Below are positions 61,190 through 64,000 of a stretch of 64,000 bases of DNA, one piece after another. The stretch lies in contig NC_051108.1 in the NCBI RefSeq assembly GCF_901709675.1, positions 3,038,001-3,102,000 on the forward strand, read 5' to 3'. The position numbers and the translations under genes are program-made. Numbering within the stretch: the first letter of the stretch is position 1; each line of letters begins with the position of its first letter. The notes under the pieces are model-generated. The model was not told the origin of the DNA. It did no database searches and saw nothing but the letters and a program-made list of their open reading frames with translations. The DNA comes from Syngnathus acus. Lineage: Eukaryota > Chordata > Actinopteri > Syngnathiformes > Syngnathidae.

Positions 61190-63664
61190 TCATGCTTCCT
61201 TCAGCAAGGGAATATCTGCAGGGAGACAGGACATGGGATTCAGAAAAAATTGTCTAAGTGTATTGTATTTTTATTCCGATTGTATTTACCATCAGAAAAG
61301 TCATCCGCAGAGGTGACAGAGAGCAGACTGTGCTGGTCGCTGCTCTCAGAGTCTCTCCGAAGAGGTAGAGGGGCTGCACACGCACCCCCAGGGTGCTCTC
61401 GAGCCCACGATGACGATGAAGAAGAGGAAGGAGCCTGATGAACAAGCACCGTCTCGGCGTGATGGTGGGCGGGGAATGAGGAAGAAGAGGTGGATGGCAA
61501 ACACAAGTCTAAGTCTCTGTGGTGGTGGCATTCGCTGGGATCTTGGCCTCCTGTGGCCCCTTGGGGGAGACCCTCAGATAGAACGATAGGGACTCTGGAC
61601 TCCGGAGGAGCTGGAGGAGGTGGAGCAGGAGGAGGAGGGCCTGACCCATTTCCATACACAGCTTCTTCATATGAGGGCAGTGCCACCTGAACTCCCTCAA
61701 CCATGATGGAACCAGGTTGGCCTGAGATTCCTTGCTCCCTCCTGACGGCCAGACAGACATAGCGAGTGAAACAAGCGGAAAGGCAGGCCAGACATGGCGT
61801 CACAAAAGCAGGGTCAGGTGGAAAGGTACTGTGCAGTCACGTGTGTTGCATACCACAGAAGTGGGTGGAGGCCATTAGCCTTGCCTGAACAATCCCTTTA
61901 TGTTGCACGTGGCTCAAACTAAAGTAGCTTTCAATCATTAAAGTCACAGATGGAAACAAAAACGATGCTAACTTTCTCTGGTATTTCCAGATTGCAAAAC
62001 AAGTAGGCAGATTTTCACATATTTTTCAACAAATACAGATCTGCTTTGTCTCCGTGTGGTGAAATGGAGGCTCTTTACGAGAACCAATATCAAAGTGCGG
62101 TCGGTGCAGCACTAAAGCGTTCGAGGAGAGAACACGTCAATTAAAAAAAAAAAAAGTTCGAACCTCTTAAAAGATATAACAAGAGCGAGTCGCAGAGCCA
62201 CGGTAAGATACGGATCAAAATGGATGGGCAATGTGACCCCGAATGAGGATGACACTTTATTTAGCAGTTTTATTGTAGCAATCGGTTGGATGAAGACAGC
62301 TTTACTGGCAACGGATTTGCAGTCGGCTCCATTATGGCAAGCAGCTCAAGGAGTCAGACCCAATGTTTTGAAAGAAGTGTACCGTATTTTCCGCACTATA
62401 AAGGCGCACCTAAAAACCTCCAATTTTCTCAAAAGCCGACAGTGCGCCTTATAATCAGGTGCGCCTTATATATGGACCACTACTGAGCCACTACAGCAGG
62501 TGTGTCCAAAGTCCGTCCCGCGGGCCAAATGTATATATCTTATATATGGACAAAGTTTTAAAATGGGCCATTCATTGAAGGTGCGCCTTATAATCCGGTG
62601 CGCCTTATATATGGACAAAATTTTAAAATGGGCCATTCATTGAAGGTGCGCCTTATAATCCGGCGCGCCTTATAGTGCGGAAAATACGGCAATATGCCGA
62701 GGTCAAGACATTTTACAATAATAAGATTTTTTTTTACGATTGGTATGACAATGATTTTTCTTACCTGCTGTGATGGAACGACTTGAGTTTAGGTTGCACA
62801 AGCACAAACAGCACGACTAAAAGCAAGATGAGCGCCACTGAGCTAGCAGTGGACGCCACGATAGACAGCGCTGGTATGCCGAGTGGAGAGCTGGGCTCCT
62901 TGTCTGTGGGATGAACCAGGATTGAGCTGGAATGTCGCACAAATACTAGTTGGCTAAAATCAAAATTGTGTCTGGGTGACAAACCTTGGGTGAGTCGGCA
63001 GCTGATCTGCATGGGACTATCCCATTCTCCGTTCTCGCAGGTGAGAAACTTGTAGTCGGCTTTCAGAGCGTAGCCCTCGTCGCAGAAGTACTCGATGACG
63101 GTTTTGTGGGTGAGCCGGTGGCAGCCGGGCGGGTGGCAACGGTAGCCGCCATTTTCCGGTTCATTGGGAGGCAAACACACTGGAGACACAGCGGAGAGTC
63201 ATTTTCATAATCAGAAACAAAATATAACTAGAGTCTGGGTGAAATTATGATTTAATGATCTCGCTCTTTGGCAACTATCTAGGTCAAGACACTTTTCAAA
63301 CTCCGCCCTTCTTAGGATCAACTCTATTCCGTTTTATTGAGTTGTTATCATTGTTACATTAATGGCTTTACTACACATGGGTGAAGGCAGATAGGCTTTG
63401 ACCTGAACCTGGTCCATGGTTCAAAAAGATTTGTTTTCCATGAAACCCAAGCAGTCCTGACCCACTCACCATTGCTTTTAATGCAGCGTGGGGGTTGACT
63501 GAACCACGATCCGGAACTGTCACAAATAATGCTGGTAGGTCCATCTGCAATGTATCCAGGCTCACAGCCATAGGTCAAAACAGCGCCCGCTGGAAAGGAG
63601 TCCCTGTTAGCCTCGGTCAGGTTCAGCAGGTCTCCGTGCTGCACGGCGGGTGGCTGCGCACAAC
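61190..63664 (-). CDS. susd6: Sushi domain-containing protein 6, last five exons (5' end outside window)
   Basis: Join on the minus strand: 63664-63470, 63179-62985, 62903-62765, 61741-61290, 61215-61190 (1007 bp, phases consistent). The first visible exon encodes a sushi/CCP domain (CAQPPAVQHG to PPRCIKSN, four Cys and one Trp). The second encodes another sushi domain with an extra Cys pair (CHPPGC). A transmembrane helix (SSVALILLLVVLFVLV) follows, then a cytoplasmic tail with the PY-type motif LPSYEEAVYG, a proline run and the end DIPLLKEA. Tail and membrane segment match human SUSD6 (KIAA0247/DRAGO), a p53-induced membrane protein. Human SUSD6 as I know it has one sushi domain, so the upstream domain is notable. 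The related SUSD4 has several sushi domains but a different tail. The signal peptide exon lies beyond 64000. Confidence 0.93.
62380..62691. mobile_element. MITE of the TACCGTATTTTCC family, copy 7
   Basis: The left repeat TACCGTATTTTCCGCACTAT is complete; the right end reads GTGCGGAAAATACGGCA. The arm units (AAAATGGGCCATTCATTGAA plus GGTGCGCCTTATA) repeat twice. The internal CAGGTGTGTCCAAAGTCCGT links it to copy 1. It lies in the susd6 intron between 61741 and 62765. Confidence 0.9.
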
Positions 63665-64000
63665 CTACACCAAAACAGAAACATGTCAGGAATTGGAATT
63701 AGATGACTGCTGCAGAGACAATAAAAATAAATACAAGATTTTTCGGTATGCTAGTCATCCTTCAACTGCAATATGTGGAATACTTCATTTTTCTGAACGT
63801 CATTTGACGCCACAAAGGAGAGCGAGGCACCGTATCAAAATGGCAGGAGTGGTGGAGACGACCCCGCTTAGTACTATCGCGACCTCAAGCACCTTAAGTG
63901 GATTCAAAACAGGATGTGAATAGTTTCGCTTTATTCATTAAACTATTTGCTGAACTGTAGACTGAGATATAATCTTGGGGACTGTGAGGACAAGCCCAAA
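63665..64000 (-). other. Intron of susd6, no exon seen
   Basis: The sequence upstream of the first visible susd6 exon shows no further sushi or signal-peptide coding exon before the window ends. Confidence 0.6.

Overview
The window is a stretch of vertebrate nuclear genome, almost certainly from a ray-finned (teleost) fish. It carries intron-split genes with GT-AG junctions, many very short introns (57 to about 300 bp), fish-type short interspersed repeats and MITEs, and protein sequences that align end to end with human chromosome 14q genes. There is no sign of prokaryotic, plasmid or viral gene organisation. Almost all real coding sequence is spliced, so I rebuilt each gene exon by exon from splice sites and reading phase. 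Six genes are complete (sipa1l1, rab15, fntb, max, slc10a1, srsf5) and one is cut by the right edge (susd6). A possible first coding exon of an unidentified gene touches the left edge. Layout: 1-73, a start codon and 24 codons on the minus strand that run off the window; 74-6171, intergenic sequence and sipa1l1 3' UTR; 6172-20334, the 22 coding exons of sipa1l1 (minus strand, 1809 aa); 20372-30580, probably its long first intron, leading to a non-coding exon and a CGCG-type promoter near 30.6-30.9 kb; 30.9-35.7 kb, intergenic; 35756-39567, rab15 (minus, 7 exons, 213 aa); 40298-43781, fntb (plus, 12 exons, 416 aa), head-to-head with rab15; 45311-49582, max (minus, 5 exons, 160 aa), tail-to-tail with fntb; about 50-53 kb, intergenic; 53059-55053, slc10a1 (plus, 7 exons, 337 aa); 55622-58688, srsf5 (minus, 7 coding exons, 366 aa); 61190-63664, the last five exons of susd6 (minus). 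These genes do not form an operon or a single pathway. They cover Rap GTPase signalling at synapses, endosomal Rab recycling, protein farnesylation, the MYC/MAX network, bile-acid uptake, SR-protein splicing control and a membrane sushi protein. What holds them together is synteny: rab15-fntb-max and slc10a1-srsf5-susd6 are two blocks that are also close together on human 14q, here brought side by side and joined to sipa1l1. The most interesting points are: a second, symmetric 195-bp sushi-domain exon in susd6; an 18-bp coding minisatellite that enlarges the srsf5 RS domain; two stop-free introns of 3n length in sipa1l1; an E-box, NRF1 and ZNF143-like motif cluster in front of max; an 11-bp CGCG inverted repeat at the presumed sipa1l1 promoter; and seven copies of one hairpin MITE family, all inside introns. 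I found no convincing previously undescribed multi-gene system.
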